DNA from: Rhodopseudomonas sp.
Lineage (GTDB): Bacteria > Pseudomonadota > Alphaproteobacteria > Rhizobiales > Xanthobacteraceae
Reading direction: 5' to 3'
Assembly: GCA_016124795.1 (NCBI GenBank)
Contig: WGNB01000029.1
Span: 1 to 64,000, forward strand
Length of the DNA: 64,000 nucleotides
The notes beneath the pieces were generated by a model, which saw nothing but the letters and a program-made list of their open reading frames with translations, did not search any database and was not told the DNA's origin. Positions within the stretch are counted from its first letter, which is position 1. Every line of letters starts with the position of its first letter. Positions 8,237 through 16,595 of the stretch are shown piece after piece. Both the position numbers and the translations under genes were made by a program.

Positions 8237-9817
8237 CTAACTGGGATCGCCGGCCAGCATCTTGGCCAGCATGAAACCGGAGCCGGCGCCGACGCCCGCC
8301 CCCGGCCAGGTCGGCGCGCCGCAGATATAAAGACTCGTCACCGGGGTCTTGTAACGCGACCAGCCGAACACCGGCCGGAACATGAAGTTCTGATCGAGGT
8401 GGTGACTGCCGGACAGGCTATCGCCGCCGATCAAGTTCGGATTTTCACGCTCGAGATCGAGCGGCGAGAACACCGCCTTGCCGAGAATCTTGCCCGACAA
8501 TCCCGGCGCGTAGCGTTCGATGAGTTCGAGCATCCGCGCCGCATAAGGCTCCTTGGCGTCATCCCAATGCGTGGCGGCGATGCTGCCCGCGGCGTCGCCG
8601 GCAATCGTGCCCGGCAGGACCCGCACCTGAACCCACAGAACATGCTTGCCGTCCGGCGCGCGCGACGGATCAATGGCGGTCGGCTGGCCGACCACCAGTA
8701 CCGGCTCCCGCGGCAACAGGCAGGCGCTCGCCTGCGCGAAAGCCGAAGCCATGGTCTCGAAGTCGGGCGCGAGATGGACATAGGCAAAACGCTTGAGCGC
8801 CTCGCCGGCCGTCCAATCCGGCAGACCGGACAACGCCAGATGAATCATCATTGTCCCGGGACCGGCGCGGAACGCGGCGACCTTCCGGTCGAAATCGGCA
8901 CGCGCGGCATCGGCGGCCAATAGCCGGCCGAACACCAGTTTCGGATGCGCATTGGCGATCACCGCGCGCCGCGCCGACATCGCCTCGCCGCCGGCCAACC
9001 GCACGCCGGTCGCACGCCCCCCCGACGTCTCGATCCGATCCACGGCTCGGCCGAGATGCACCTCACCACCGAGCGAGCGCAGCGTCGCCACCATCGCCTT
9101 GATGATGGTATCGGCGCCACCCCGCCCCAGCGCCATGCCGAAACTCTGGTTGGCCATCGATTCCAGATAAGGAAACAGCGCACCGCCGGCGACATCGGGC
9201 GCGAAATCGAGATGCATGCCCCAGGTCGCCATCATCGCCTTGAGCTTGGCGTTTTCGAACCGACCGTCGAGAAATTCGCGCGGCGACGACAGCACCAGCC
9301 GCGCCAGATCGCCAAGCCAGGCGGCGCCCTTGGCGCGATAAGCCTTGTAGACGATCTTGGCGGTCGCCCATGACGGCATCGGCGCGCCGAGCAATGCGAA
9401 GATATGCGGCGCGTCGCCGGCAAAATCGGCCACCATCTGGCGCCAGCGTTCGGCATCCGCCGGCGACACGGCGGCGATGCGCTGAGCAGTCGCATCGAGA
9501 TCGGTGCTCACGCCCAGCCAGGTCCCGTCGGGAAAGGCCGACGAGAAGCAATCGCTGGCGCCGACGATGCCAAGACCATTGGCGAACAGCTTGTCCTTGT
9601 ACGCGGCAAAGAACGGCGAGCCGGCGAACAGGCTCAGGTTCATCGCAAAGAGGTCGTGCCGGAAGCCGGGCAGCGTCACTTCGCGCGTCTTGACCGCACC
9701 GCCGGCTTCGGCCGCCTGCTCGACCACCGCGACCTTCCAGCCCTTGGCGGCGAGATGAACGGCGGCGGCCAGGCCATTGTGACCGGCCCCGATGACGATT
9801 GCGTCGTAACTGCTCAT
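8237..9817 (-). CDS. FAD-dependent oxidoreductase, phytoene desaturase-like
   Basis: A 526-residue flavoprotein of the amine oxidase/carotenoid dehydrogenase superfamily. The N-terminal Rossmann motif 'DAIVIGAGHNGLAAAVHL' (residues 5-22) with 'VVEQAAEAGG' binds FAD, and the C-terminal block 'YICGAPTWPGAGVGAGSGFMLA' is the typical second FAD-contact motif of the CrtI-like group. No carotenoid genes are nearby, so the role is probably oxidation or desaturation of a pathway intermediate. It is last in a seven-gene operon, 14 bases after the acyl-CoA synthetase. A clear paralogue is at 33582-35189, also beside a cyclase gene. Confidence 0.87.
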   Translation of the reverse strand: MSSYDAIVIGAGHNGLAAAVHLAAKGWKVAVVEQAAEAGGAVKTREVTLPGFRHDLFAMNLSLFAGSPFFAAYKDKLFANGLGIVGASDCFSSAFPDGTWLGVSTDLDATAQRIAAVSPADAERWRQMVADFAGDAPHIFALLGAPMPSWATAKIVYKAYRAKGAAWLGDLARLVLSSPREFLDGRFENAKLKAMMATWGMHLDFAPDVAGGALFPYLESMANQSFGMALGRGGADTIIKAMVATLRSLGGEVHLGRAVDRIETSGGRATGVRLAGGEAMSARRAVIANAHPKLVFGRLLAADAARADFDRKVAAFRAGPGTMMIHLALSGLPDWTAGEALKRFAYVHLAPDFETMASAFAQASACLLPREPVLVVGQPTAIDPSRAPDGKHVLWVQVRVLPGTIAGDAAGSIAATHWDDAKEPYAARMLELIERYAPGLSGKILGKAVFSPLDLERENPNLIGGDSLSGSHHLDQNFMFRPVFGWSRYKTPVTSLYICGAPTWPGAGVGAGSGFMLAKMLAGDPS

Positions 9818-9831
9818 GCCCTTCGCCTCGT

Positions 9832-11451
9832 TTAACGCTTCAGCACGACGCCGGCGGCCTCGCGGTCCCAGGTCGCTTCGCCGCGGCCTTGATCGCGCAG
9901 CTTGAATTTCTGCACTTTGCCGTTTTCCGTCCGCGGCAAGCTTGCCACGAATTCGACAAAACGGGGAATGGCAAAATACGACATCTTGCCTTCGCAGAAA
10001 CGCACCAGCTCTTCATGTGTCGCTTGCGCATCATCCTTTAGCACGATGGCGGCCATCACCTCGTCCTCGGCCATATCGGCCGAGACCGGAAACACCGCCG
10101 CCAGCGCCACCGCCGGATGACGGATGAGCACCTGCTCGACCTCGAACGAGGAAATGTTCTCGCCGCGCCGCCGGATCGCGTCCTTCATGCGGTCCATGAA
10201 ACGATAATAGCCGTCCGGATCGCGGATCACCCGGTCACCGGTGTGAAGCCAGAGATTGCGCCAGGCTTCGACCGTCTTTTCCGGCATCGCGAAGTAGCCG
10301 GTGGCGAAGGCGAAGGGCTGGTCGGCGCGCAGGATCAACTCCCCCGCCTCGCCGTCCGGCACTTCGTTATCGTTATCGTCAACGATCCGCGCCTGCATAC
10401 CAGGCACGAGCCTGCCCATGGTGCCGGGCTTCCGGTCGTCCACATAAGACGCCATGATGAGATTGCTCTCGGTCGAACCATACCCGTCGAGCAGGACGAC
10501 GCCGGTGCGTTCGGTGAACTCGGCGTGATACTGACCGGGCACGCCCGGCGCGAGCGCCACCCGCACCTTGTGACTCTGTTCGACCGGCGACGGCGGCCGC
10601 GACAGCAGCATCGGAACCATCGCCCCGAGCAAATAAGTCACCGTCGCGCCCGACTGCGCCAGCGCCGGCCAGAACCCCGACACCGAGAATTTGGTTTCGG
10701 CCACCAGCGTCGCGCCATGCAGCAGCGCCTGAAAAAACGTATTGAGCGCATTGGTGTGAAACAGCGGCAACGGCGTATGCAGCACGTCGCCGTCGCGGAC
10801 GCCGAGTTGCCAGCCGGTATAGGCCGCCCACCAGAAATATTGCGCATGCGGGCAGCAAACGCCTTTCGACAGGCCGGTTGTGCCGGACGTATAGAGGATC
10901 GTGAACAACTCGCCCGGCCCCGACACGGCGGCCGGAGCTTCGACGACGCCGACGGGCGGCAAGGCTTCAACCGGAACGGCTGCCGACCGCGCAACGGGCC
11001 CCGCCGCGCCAATCACCCAGACCCGTTCCAGCGCCAGCGCCGTCAGATCGATGGCATCAAGCGCATCGATCAGCTCGGCCTCGATCGCCAGAATTTTAGC
11101 GCCTGAATTGCTCAACATGTGCTGAAGCTGAAACCCGCGCGAGGCCGCATTGATCGGCACCGACACCGCACCGATCCAGCCGCAGCCCAAAATCAGTTGC
11201 ATGATCTCGGCGCGATTGCCGCACAGGATCGCAACCCGGTCGCCGCGCGCGATGCCATTCGCCATGAGCAGCGTGCCGGTGCGGGCGGCCAGACCGCAGG
11301 CTTCGCGATAGCTCCAGCGTTCACCGCCGCAGGCAAACAACGTGCGATCGCCATAGCGATCGGCCTGTTGCCGCAGCATGTCGGGAATATTGCGGCGCTC
11401 AGGCGGAAATTCGGTCGTCAGCACCGTGTTGAATTCGCGGGAAGCGGACAT
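9832..11451 (-). CDS. AMP-dependent acyl-CoA synthetase
   Basis: A 539-residue member of the ANL superfamily, which activates a carboxylic acid with ATP and joins it to CoA. Motifs seen: P-loop-like YTSGTTGLSKG (187-197), the A5 block GYGSTE, the hinge 'YRFMDRMKDAIRRRGENIS', and the C-terminal catalytic lysine block PRTENGKVQK. Some frames extend the N-terminus, but the ATG at 11451 matches the normal length and begins two bases after the cyclase stop. It is the probable entry to the CoA-bound part of the operon's pathway. Resemblance to CaiC-type and aromatic or alicyclic acid ligases does not fix the substrate. Confidence 0.9.
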   Translation of the reverse strand: MSASREFNTVLTTEFPPERRNIPDMLRQQADRYGDRTLFACGGERWSYREACGLAARTGTLLMANGIARGDRVAILCGNRAEIMQLILGCGWIGAVSVPINAASRGFQLQHMLSNSGAKILAIEAELIDALDAIDLTALALERVWVIGAAGPVARSAAVPVEALPPVGVVEAPAAVSGPGELFTILYTSGTTGLSKGVCCPHAQYFWWAAYTGWQLGVRDGDVLHTPLPLFHTNALNTFFQALLHGATLVAETKFSVSGFWPALAQSGATVTYLLGAMVPMLLSRPPSPVEQSHKVRVALAPGVPGQYHAEFTERTGVVLLDGYGSTESNLIMASYVDDRKPGTMGRLVPGMQARIVDDNDNEVPDGEAGELILRADQPFAFATGYFAMPEKTVEAWRNLWLHTGDRVIRDPDGYYRFMDRMKDAIRRRGENISSFEVEQVLIRHPAVALAAVFPVSADMAEDEVMAAIVLKDDAQATHEELVRFCEGKMSYFAIPRFVEFVASLPRTENGKVQKFKLRDQGRGEATWDREAAGVVLKR

Positions 11452-11453
11452 GA

Positions 11454-12236
11454 CTACCTTGAGGCAATAAGCGCCAGAACGCGCAACGGGCTGCCGGAGC
11501 CCTGACGGATCTTCAGCGGCGCGGCAATGATCACCGCGCCGGTCGGCGGCAACAGATCGAGGTTGGTCAGGCACTGCAGGCCATAACGACCCTTGCCATG
11601 CATATAAAAATGGGCGGGAAACGGCGGATTGAAATGGTGCCCCTGCCCGGCGTCGGTGCCGATGGTCTCGGTGCCGAAGCCGAGAATGTCGCGCTCCTCG
11701 ACCAGCCACTTCACGACTTCCGGCGCGGGGCCTGGCGTATGCGCGCCATCTTCCTTCAGATTGGCGTAAGCGCGCGCATCGCGCTTAGACCAATCGGTCC
11801 GCAGCAGCAGCCAGGACCCGGCCGCGACCCGGCCGTGTTTGCCCTCCCAGGCTTCGACAAAGGGAATGGTCAGCGTGAAATCGGCATCGGCAGCCGATTC
11901 CGCTGAGCAATCGACGACGCAAGCCGGCGCGATGAAATTGCGCGGCGGAATGCTGTCGACCGCGTTATCCGGGAGGTCCTTGCCCGACACCCAATGGATC
12001 GGCGCATCGAAATGCGTGCCGGTATGCTCCCCCATTGAAAAATTGTTCCAGTACCAGGCCGGACCGCGCTGGTCGTAGCGCGAGATTTCCTCCAGCCGGA
12101 ACGGCGCGCATTGGCCGAGTTCGGGCGGCAGCGCGATGATCGGAAACTCCGGCGTCAGCGTCTGGGTCAAATCGACGACGCGGATCGCCCCGGACGACAC
12201 CGCCGTGGCAAACGACAGAAGATCGGGTGCATTCAT
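11454..12236 (-). CDS. Cyclase family protein (metal-dependent hydrolase)
   Basis: A 260-residue protein of the cyclase/kynurenine formamidase superfamily, which uses divalent metal to hydrolyse amides, lactones or ring bonds. The metal-binding signature HTGTHFDAPIHW is at residues 71-82, and later 'GTDAGQGHHFNPPFPAH' carries the downstream histidines. The ATG at 12236 gives the usual family length. It sits 10 bases after the DUF35-SDR gene and 2 bases before the acyl-CoA synthetase. A paralogue of similar length and with the same motif positions is at 35193-35975. Ring opening or hydrolysis before CoA activation is a reasonable inference. Confidence 0.88.
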   Translation of the reverse strand: MNAPDLLSFATAVSSGAIRVVDLTQTLTPEFPIIALPPELGQCAPFRLEEISRYDQRGPAWYWNNFSMGEHTGTHFDAPIHWVSGKDLPDNAVDSIPPRNFIAPACVVDCSAESAADADFTLTIPFVEAWEGKHGRVAAGSWLLLRTDWSKRDARAYANLKEDGAHTPGPAPEVVKWLVEERDILGFGTETIGTDAGQGHHFNPPFPAHFYMHGKGRYGLQCLTNLDLLPPTGAVIIAAPLKIRQGSGSPLRVLALIASR

Positions 12237-12246
12237 CGCCGTTGCC

Positions 12247-13488
12247 TCACTCGCCCAGTTCGCGCTCGAGCGCTTTCGGATTGATGTCGAGACGCGCGCG
12301 AATGTCTTGCGCGACGTCGCCGACATAGACGTCTTCGATACCCTGGCGCAGCGCACCAACGACCGCCTTGGCCAAAGCGGCCGGCGCGACTTTCGGCGGC
12401 GGCACGGTCTGGAACCACTCCGTTTCGAGCGGCCCGGCAAATACGTTGAGGACCTTGACGCCGCCCGGCCGCAATTCGGCGCGCAGGCTTTGCGCAAGCG
12501 ACAGACACGCGGCTTCGGCCGCCGAATAAACACCATAAGCCGGCCAGTTCGCCAGCGCATGAACCGACAGCAAGTTGACGAAAGCAGCCGATGAGTTGAC
12601 GCCATCGGCGCCGCGCATCCGCAAGCCCGGACCGAAGGCTTGCGCCAGCCGCATCAGTCCGAGATAGCGCAACTCCATCGCCTCACGCGCGACCGTTACG
12701 CCATCGCCGCCGATGACGCCGCCAGGCCGAACATGCTCGGCCGTGTTGACGACAATGTCGATGCGGCCGCCGTTCTGCGCCGCGAGCTTGTCGACGCTGG
12801 CGGAGTCAGTCAGGTCGAGCGGCACGATCTCAACGCCGGCGATTGCTTTCAATGCGGCTTCGCCGGCAAACGGCTTCCACGGATCGGCAATGCCGACAAA
12901 GATCGCTGACGCACCGGCATCAGCGAAAGCCTTAGCCATCGCCTGCCCGACCGCATTGCGACCGTCGGTTATGAGGATGCGGCGGAATTTCGGGTCACAG
13001 GTCAATTCACGCAAGATCGGGTCGTCTGCCATATGCGGCGTATCCTTCTCGGGCAGTGCCAGCATGACGGGCGCGCCGCTGCGGTCGAGCTTGAGCGCAA
13101 GGCAAACGACCTCGCCTTCGCGCGTATCGCCATGCAAATGCGCGACAACCATCGGGCCGACGTCAAGTTTCACCAGACCGACGCGCCACGGCACCCGCTC
13201 ACGGAAATAAGGCTCCGGCGAAACCCGCACGGTCGTTTCGACTGTCAGCTTGCCACGCGGATCGACATCGCGAAACGGCAAGCGCGCCGAGAGGCACGAC
13301 GGACAGGCGTCGCGCGGCGGATAAACCACCGCTGCGCAGTCCTGACAGACCTGCAAGGCAAAGCGCCCTTCGGCGGCCGCCGCCGTCAAGCCATGCGCTG
13401 TGCGACTGCGGGCCGCCGGCGGCAACAGCGGCAGCCGGGTGCGCGCCAGCGGGTCCTTGCGCGGCGGTTTGATCAGGGGCGTCGTCAT
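12247..13488 (-). CDS. Zinc-ribbon/OB (DUF35) - SDR fusion protein
   Basis: A 413-residue two-domain protein. Residues about 30-150 are a DUF35/ChsH2-like unit: a zinc ribbon with Cys48, Cys51, Cys62, Cys65 followed by an OB-fold. DUF35 proteins bind acyl-CoA and partner thiolase-fold enzymes. Residues about 167-400 are a short-chain dehydrogenase fold. Its active site is altered: Ser308 and Tyr321 have the canonical 13-residue spacing, but the lysine of YxxxK is Glu325, and the NAD motif reads TDGRNAVG with two glycines replaced. The SDR half may be structural or have changed chemistry. It overlaps the thiolase-fold gene by four bases (ATGA), which fits a physical complex. Confidence 0.85.
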   Translation of the reverse strand: MTTPLIKPPRKDPLARTRLPLLPPAARSRTAHGLTAAAAEGRFALQVCQDCAAVVYPPRDACPSCLSARLPFRDVDPRGKLTVETTVRVSPEPYFRERVPWRVGLVKLDVGPMVVAHLHGDTREGEVVCLALKLDRSGAPVMLALPEKDTPHMADDPILRELTCDPKFRRILITDGRNAVGQAMAKAFADAGASAIFVGIADPWKPFAGEAALKAIAGVEIVPLDLTDSASVDKLAAQNGGRIDIVVNTAEHVRPGGVIGGDGVTVAREAMELRYLGLMRLAQAFGPGLRMRGADGVNSSAAFVNLLSVHALANWPAYGVYSAAEAACLSLAQSLRAELRPGGVKVLNVFAGPLETEWFQTVPPPKVAPAALAKAVVGALRQGIEDVYVGDVAQDIRARLDINPKALERELGE

Positions 13489-14681
13489 GACGGCCTCGCC
13501 AGAACGGCGGCACAGGACGACAGGCCGCGATCGTAATTGATCATGCCAAAGCCCGACACCAGCCCGATATCGGCATGCGCCAACGGATTGCCCAGCGCCG
13601 TGCCGGTCAATTGCCGCATCGCCTCGACCAAGCCGAGGTAGCCGCCAGCGGCACCGGCCTGTCCAACCGACAGTTGCCCGCCGCTGGTGTTATGCGGGAA
13701 GTCGCCGTCATTGGTGAAACTGTGCGCGCGAACGAAGTCCGGCCCCTCGCCCTTGGCGCAAAAGCCAAGGTCCTCGAATTGCATCATCGAGATCACCGGA
13801 TAGTCGTCATAGGTCTCGACGAAATCGACGGCATCGGGCGTAACGCCGGCCATCGCCCAGAGTTCGTCGACATCCACCGCCCAGCCGCCGCGGATCTGCA
13901 CCGGATCGTCGGGGAAAGCATGATGGCGTTCGATGGTCGCCAGCACCCGCACGCCGGGCAGTCCGAGCGAGCGCGCCGTATCTTCCCGGCAGACCAGAAA
14001 GGCTTCGGCGCCGGCGCAGGGCATCACGCAATCGAACAGATGGATCGGGTCGGCGATCGGTCGCGCCGCCATATAAGCGTCGAGCGTCAACGGACTTTTC
14101 ATCAGCGCATGCGGGAAGTTCAGCGCGTTGGCGCGCTGCGCGACGCAGAGTTTGCCAAAATCCTCGCGCCGCGCGCCGAACGTATTCATGTAATTTTTGG
14201 CGATCAGCGCGAAGCTGGCATTGGCGCCGCCGGCGCCATAGGGATAAACCGCGTCCTGGGCGAAGCGCGAAAAATGCGCCAGCGTCTTGCGGAAACTGTC
14301 GACATGATTGGTGTCGCCGGCCACGCAAGCCACCAGATCGGCATCGCCGGCCTGCACCGCCCGCGCCGCGCGCCGCAAGGCGACCACCGCCGACGCACCG
14401 CCGAGCGGGACGTTATCGAGCCAACGCGGCGACAGACCGTAATGCTGGGTCAGACCGATCGCGCTGTCGGGGGCCATCGTGAAGCTCGAGACCGACAGGC
14501 CGTCGATATCCTTCGGACGCAAGCCCGCGCCTTTGATGAGATCGTGCAGCGCGCGCCCAACCCACCATTGCGCGCCGTTGACGGAATATCGTCGATAGGG
14601 AATCGTGACCGGCAGACAAGCCACGACGCCATCGTAGGAACGACGCAAGGAGGACCGCGCGGACGCCGGAGGGGCCGTCAT
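13485..14681 (-). CDS. Thiolase-fold protein lacking thiolase catalytic residues
   Basis: A 398-residue SCP2-thiolase/lipid-transfer-type thiolase-fold protein. The nucleophile cysteine position is occupied by glycine (LGGAS, 93-97). The usual GH near the C-terminal active site is GQ (Gln341), and the final CxG motif is replaced by GMINYDRG (379-386). Similar losses occur in Ltp2-like enzymes, which are retro-aldolases that need a DUF35 partner; such a partner is encoded by the next, overlapping gene. By that analogy it may cleave a beta-hydroxyacyl-CoA, but it could also be a scaffold. The ATG at 14681 is 22 bases after the flavin reductase stop. Confidence 0.85.
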   Translation of the reverse strand: MTAPPASARSSLRRSYDGVVACLPVTIPYRRYSVNGAQWWVGRALHDLIKGAGLRPKDIDGLSVSSFTMAPDSAIGLTQHYGLSPRWLDNVPLGGASAVVALRRAARAVQAGDADLVACVAGDTNHVDSFRKTLAHFSRFAQDAVYPYGAGGANASFALIAKNYMNTFGARREDFGKLCVAQRANALNFPHALMKSPLTLDAYMAARPIADPIHLFDCVMPCAGAEAFLVCREDTARSLGLPGVRVLATIERHHAFPDDPVQIRGGWAVDVDELWAMAGVTPDAVDFVETYDDYPVISMMQFEDLGFCAKGEGPDFVRAHSFTNDGDFPHNTSGGQLSVGQAGAAGGYLGLVEAMRQLTGTALGNPLAHADIGLVSGFGMINYDRGLSSCAAVLARPS

Positions 14682-14703
14682 GGGTGGCGTGCGATCGTCG
14701 GCA

Positions 14704-15216
14704 TCAGGCGGGCTCGCTCTTGCTCTGTCCCGGTCCACGCAAGGTATCGAACCGCCCGTCGTGATAGACCAGCGGGACAAACTCGCTTTGCCATAACTCG
14801 ATCGCCTTGACCCGGCCGATGAACACCGTGTGCGACTGCACGTCAACCGCCTCGACCACCTCGCTGTCGAAACTGGCCAGCGATCCGACCAGAGCCGGCG
14901 CGCTGGTCGTCAGCGTCGTCCATTGACGGTCGTCGAAACGCTGGTCGCGGCCGACCGGCGTGCTGAATCGGCGCGCCAACTGGTCGTCCTGCTCCGCCAA
15001 AAGATTGACGCAGAAGAAACCGGCGCGGCGGATCGCGGCATGACTGGTCGCGCTGCGGTTGACGCAAACCAGCAGCGTCGGCGGCTCGGCCGATACCGAA
15101 CAGACCGAGGTCGCAACCATGCCGTGACGCTCGCCAGCATCGACCGTCGTGATAATCGACACGCCGGACGCCAGCCGCCGCATGCCGCGTTTGAACAGAT
15201 CGGGCTCAAGCATCAT
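14704..15216 (-). CDS. Flavin reductase family protein (second copy)
   Basis: A 170-residue member of the HpaC/flavin reductase-like FMN-binding family, which makes reduced flavin with NAD(P)H for a partner monooxygenase. The split-barrel start 'FKRGMRRLASGVSIITTV' and the FMN-binding 'VATSVCSVSAEPPTLLVCVNRSA' (residues about 34-57) are typical. It overlaps the preceding reductase by four bases and is followed by the thiolase-fold gene. It is not a close copy of its neighbour, so the two reductases may serve different oxygenases or differ in cofactor preference. The divergent LLM gene at 16596 is the obvious client. Confidence 0.87.
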   Translation of the reverse strand: MMLEPDLFKRGMRRLASGVSIITTVDAGERHGMVATSVCSVSAEPPTLLVCVNRSATSHAAIRRAGFFCVNLLAEQDDQLARRFSTPVGRDQRFDDRQWTTLTTSAPALVGSLASFDSEVVEAVDVQSHTVFIGRVKAIELWQSEFVPLVYHDGRFDTLRGPGQSKSEPA

Positions 15217-15725
15217 CGATAGCCACCGCGAAAGAACTGCAAAGGTTCGCCGTCGTCGCGACTGGTGAAATCGACCAGCCGGCCGATGGCGATCACGGTC
15301 CCGAACCGTTCAAGCGCGTCCTCGAGGACGCAATCGAGCGCGCCAATGGCGTCGCGCAGCACCGGCGCGCCGGTCGTCAGCCGGTCCCAGCGGCCCGCCT
15401 CGAAACGGTCGGCGCCGCGGCGGTCGGTCTTGCCGCCAAACATGTCGGCCAGCGCCTCGTCGCCGCGCGCCAGATAGTTGATCGCGAAATGCCCGGCCTC
15501 GCGCATCGCACCGAGCGACGCGGTGCGTTGATCGACACTTACCATCAGCATTGGCGGGTCGGCGCACAAATGGGTCGCCGACAATGCCAGAAAGCCGGAA
15601 GGACCGGCGGCGCCCTGCGCGGTCACCACCGCGACCGGAGAGGCGCGCATGCCAAGCGCGCGCCAGAACGTCCTGGCATCGATAGCCTTTGGCTGCCGCG
15701 AATTGGGGTTCGGCTCGTCAGTCAC
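15213..15725 (-). CDS. Flavin reductase family protein (first copy)
   Basis: A 170-residue HpaC-like flavin reductase: 'FWRALGMRASPVAVVTAQGAAGPSG' then 'ALSATHLCADPPMLMVSVDQ', the FMN-binding strand-loop. It is the first gene of the seven-gene operon. The start is GTG at 15725, with no upstream in-frame ATG that fits better; GGATGG lies upstream. It faces the GntR gene across about 170 bases that contain palindromic sites. The function inferred is supply of FMNH2 to a two-component monooxygenase. Confidence 0.87.
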   Translation of the reverse strand: MTDEPNPNSRQPKAIDARTFWRALGMRASPVAVVTAQGAAGPSGFLALSATHLCADPPMLMVSVDQRTASLGAMREAGHFAINYLARGDEALADMFGGKTDRRGADRFEAGRWDRLTTGAPVLRDAIGALDCVLEDALERFGTVIAIGRLVDFTSRDDGEPLQFFRGGYR

Positions 15726-15803
15726 GTCGTATCCATCCGCTGTGCCGTCCTCGGGAGCCGAATTCCCCGCTTGACCCGATCCATTCGGCCGTTAAGATAA
15801 AAT

Positions 15804-15826
15804 AGTATACTGTCGACAGTCGACAA
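15804..15826. promoter_or_regulatory. Candidate GntR operator in divergent promoter
   Basis: Overlapping palindromes in the 171-base gap between the reductase operon and the GntR gene: AGTATACT (15804-15811) and the 12-bp perfect palindrome ACTGTCGACAGT (15809-15820), with a further GTCGAC reaching 15823. GTATAC-centred palindromes are typical of FCD-group GntR regulators. The position suits control of both directions by the adjacent regulator. Confidence 0.5.
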
Positions 15827-15896
15827 ATGCAATGTGCCGGGCGCCCGCGATGCTGACGCCGGACACTTTGCAGCTCCCAGACCGAAGTCCCGCGAC

Positions 15897-16568
15897 ATGT
15901 CATTGCCCGCCCTTTCCGACATCCAGCGCGCGCCATCGCTGTCCGAGCAGATCTATCAGCGGCTGCGTTTTCAGCTGCGCGCCGGCAGCTTCGCGCCGGG
16001 CGAACGGCTCGTGGAATCGAATCTGGCGCAGCAACTGGCCGTATCCCGCTCGCCGGTACGCGAAGCCTTGAGCCGCCTGACGGCGGACGGGCTCCTGGAA
16101 AGCCACGGCAACGGTTTCCGGGTGGCAATGCCGACGGCCGAGGACATGCAGGAAATCTTCGAAATGCGCCGGCTGCTCGAACCCCCGGCCGCGCGCCAGG
16201 TTGCGCGCGCCACGCCGGCCCAGTTGACCGGCGAATTGACCGAGGCGCTGGCGCGCGCGCGCGCCGCCGATACGAACGACGACTTCTCGTCCTTTGCCGA
16301 CGCCAATTACGTCTTTCGCGCGGCCTGGGTCGCGCATGTTCCAAGCCGGAGGTTGCGCGAAACCATCCTGCGTTTCGACGATCAGGCCGGACTGGTCCGC
16401 CGCACCACCCTGATCCTGCCGGCGGCCCGCGTCGAAGCGCTTGCTCTTCTCGAACGCTTCATCGCCGCCTTTCAATCCGGCAACGAAGACGAAGCCGCCG
16501 CCGCGACCGAGGAATTCATCAATGCCGCCGCGCTCTATTACGGGCGCGTCGGGCGTAACCCCGAATAG
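15897..16568 (+). CDS. GntR family regulator, FCD type
   Basis: A 223-residue regulator. The winged helix-turn-helix occupies about residues 12-75: 'SLSEQIYQRLRFQLRAGSFAPGERLVESNLAQQLAVSRSPVREALSRL' is split here only for description. The C-terminal FCD ligand domain follows, with 'EIFEMRRLLEPPAARQ' and an all-helical remainder. The ATG at 15897 puts the domain at its usual distance from the N-terminus; the upstream open frame is arginine-rich and not homologous-looking. It is 27 bases ahead of the LLM gene and divergent from the reductase operon; it probably senses a pathway acid and represses both. Confidence 0.88.
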   Translation: MSLPALSDIQRAPSLSEQIYQRLRFQLRAGSFAPGERLVESNLAQQLAVSRSPVREALSRLTADGLLESHGNGFRVAMPTAEDMQEIFEMRRLLEPPAARQVARATPAQLTGELTEALARARAADTNDDFSSFADANYVFRAAWVAHVPSRRLRETILRFDDQAGLVRRTTLILPAARVEALALLERFIAAFQSGNEDEAAAATEEFINAAALYYGRVGRNPE

Positions 16569-16595
16569 CTCACCGCCACCATCACAGGCAGCACC

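Noticed and set aside
13485-14681. Acetyl-CoA acetyltransferase assignment
   Set aside because: The catalytic Cys, His and C-terminal Cys of true thiolases are all replaced.
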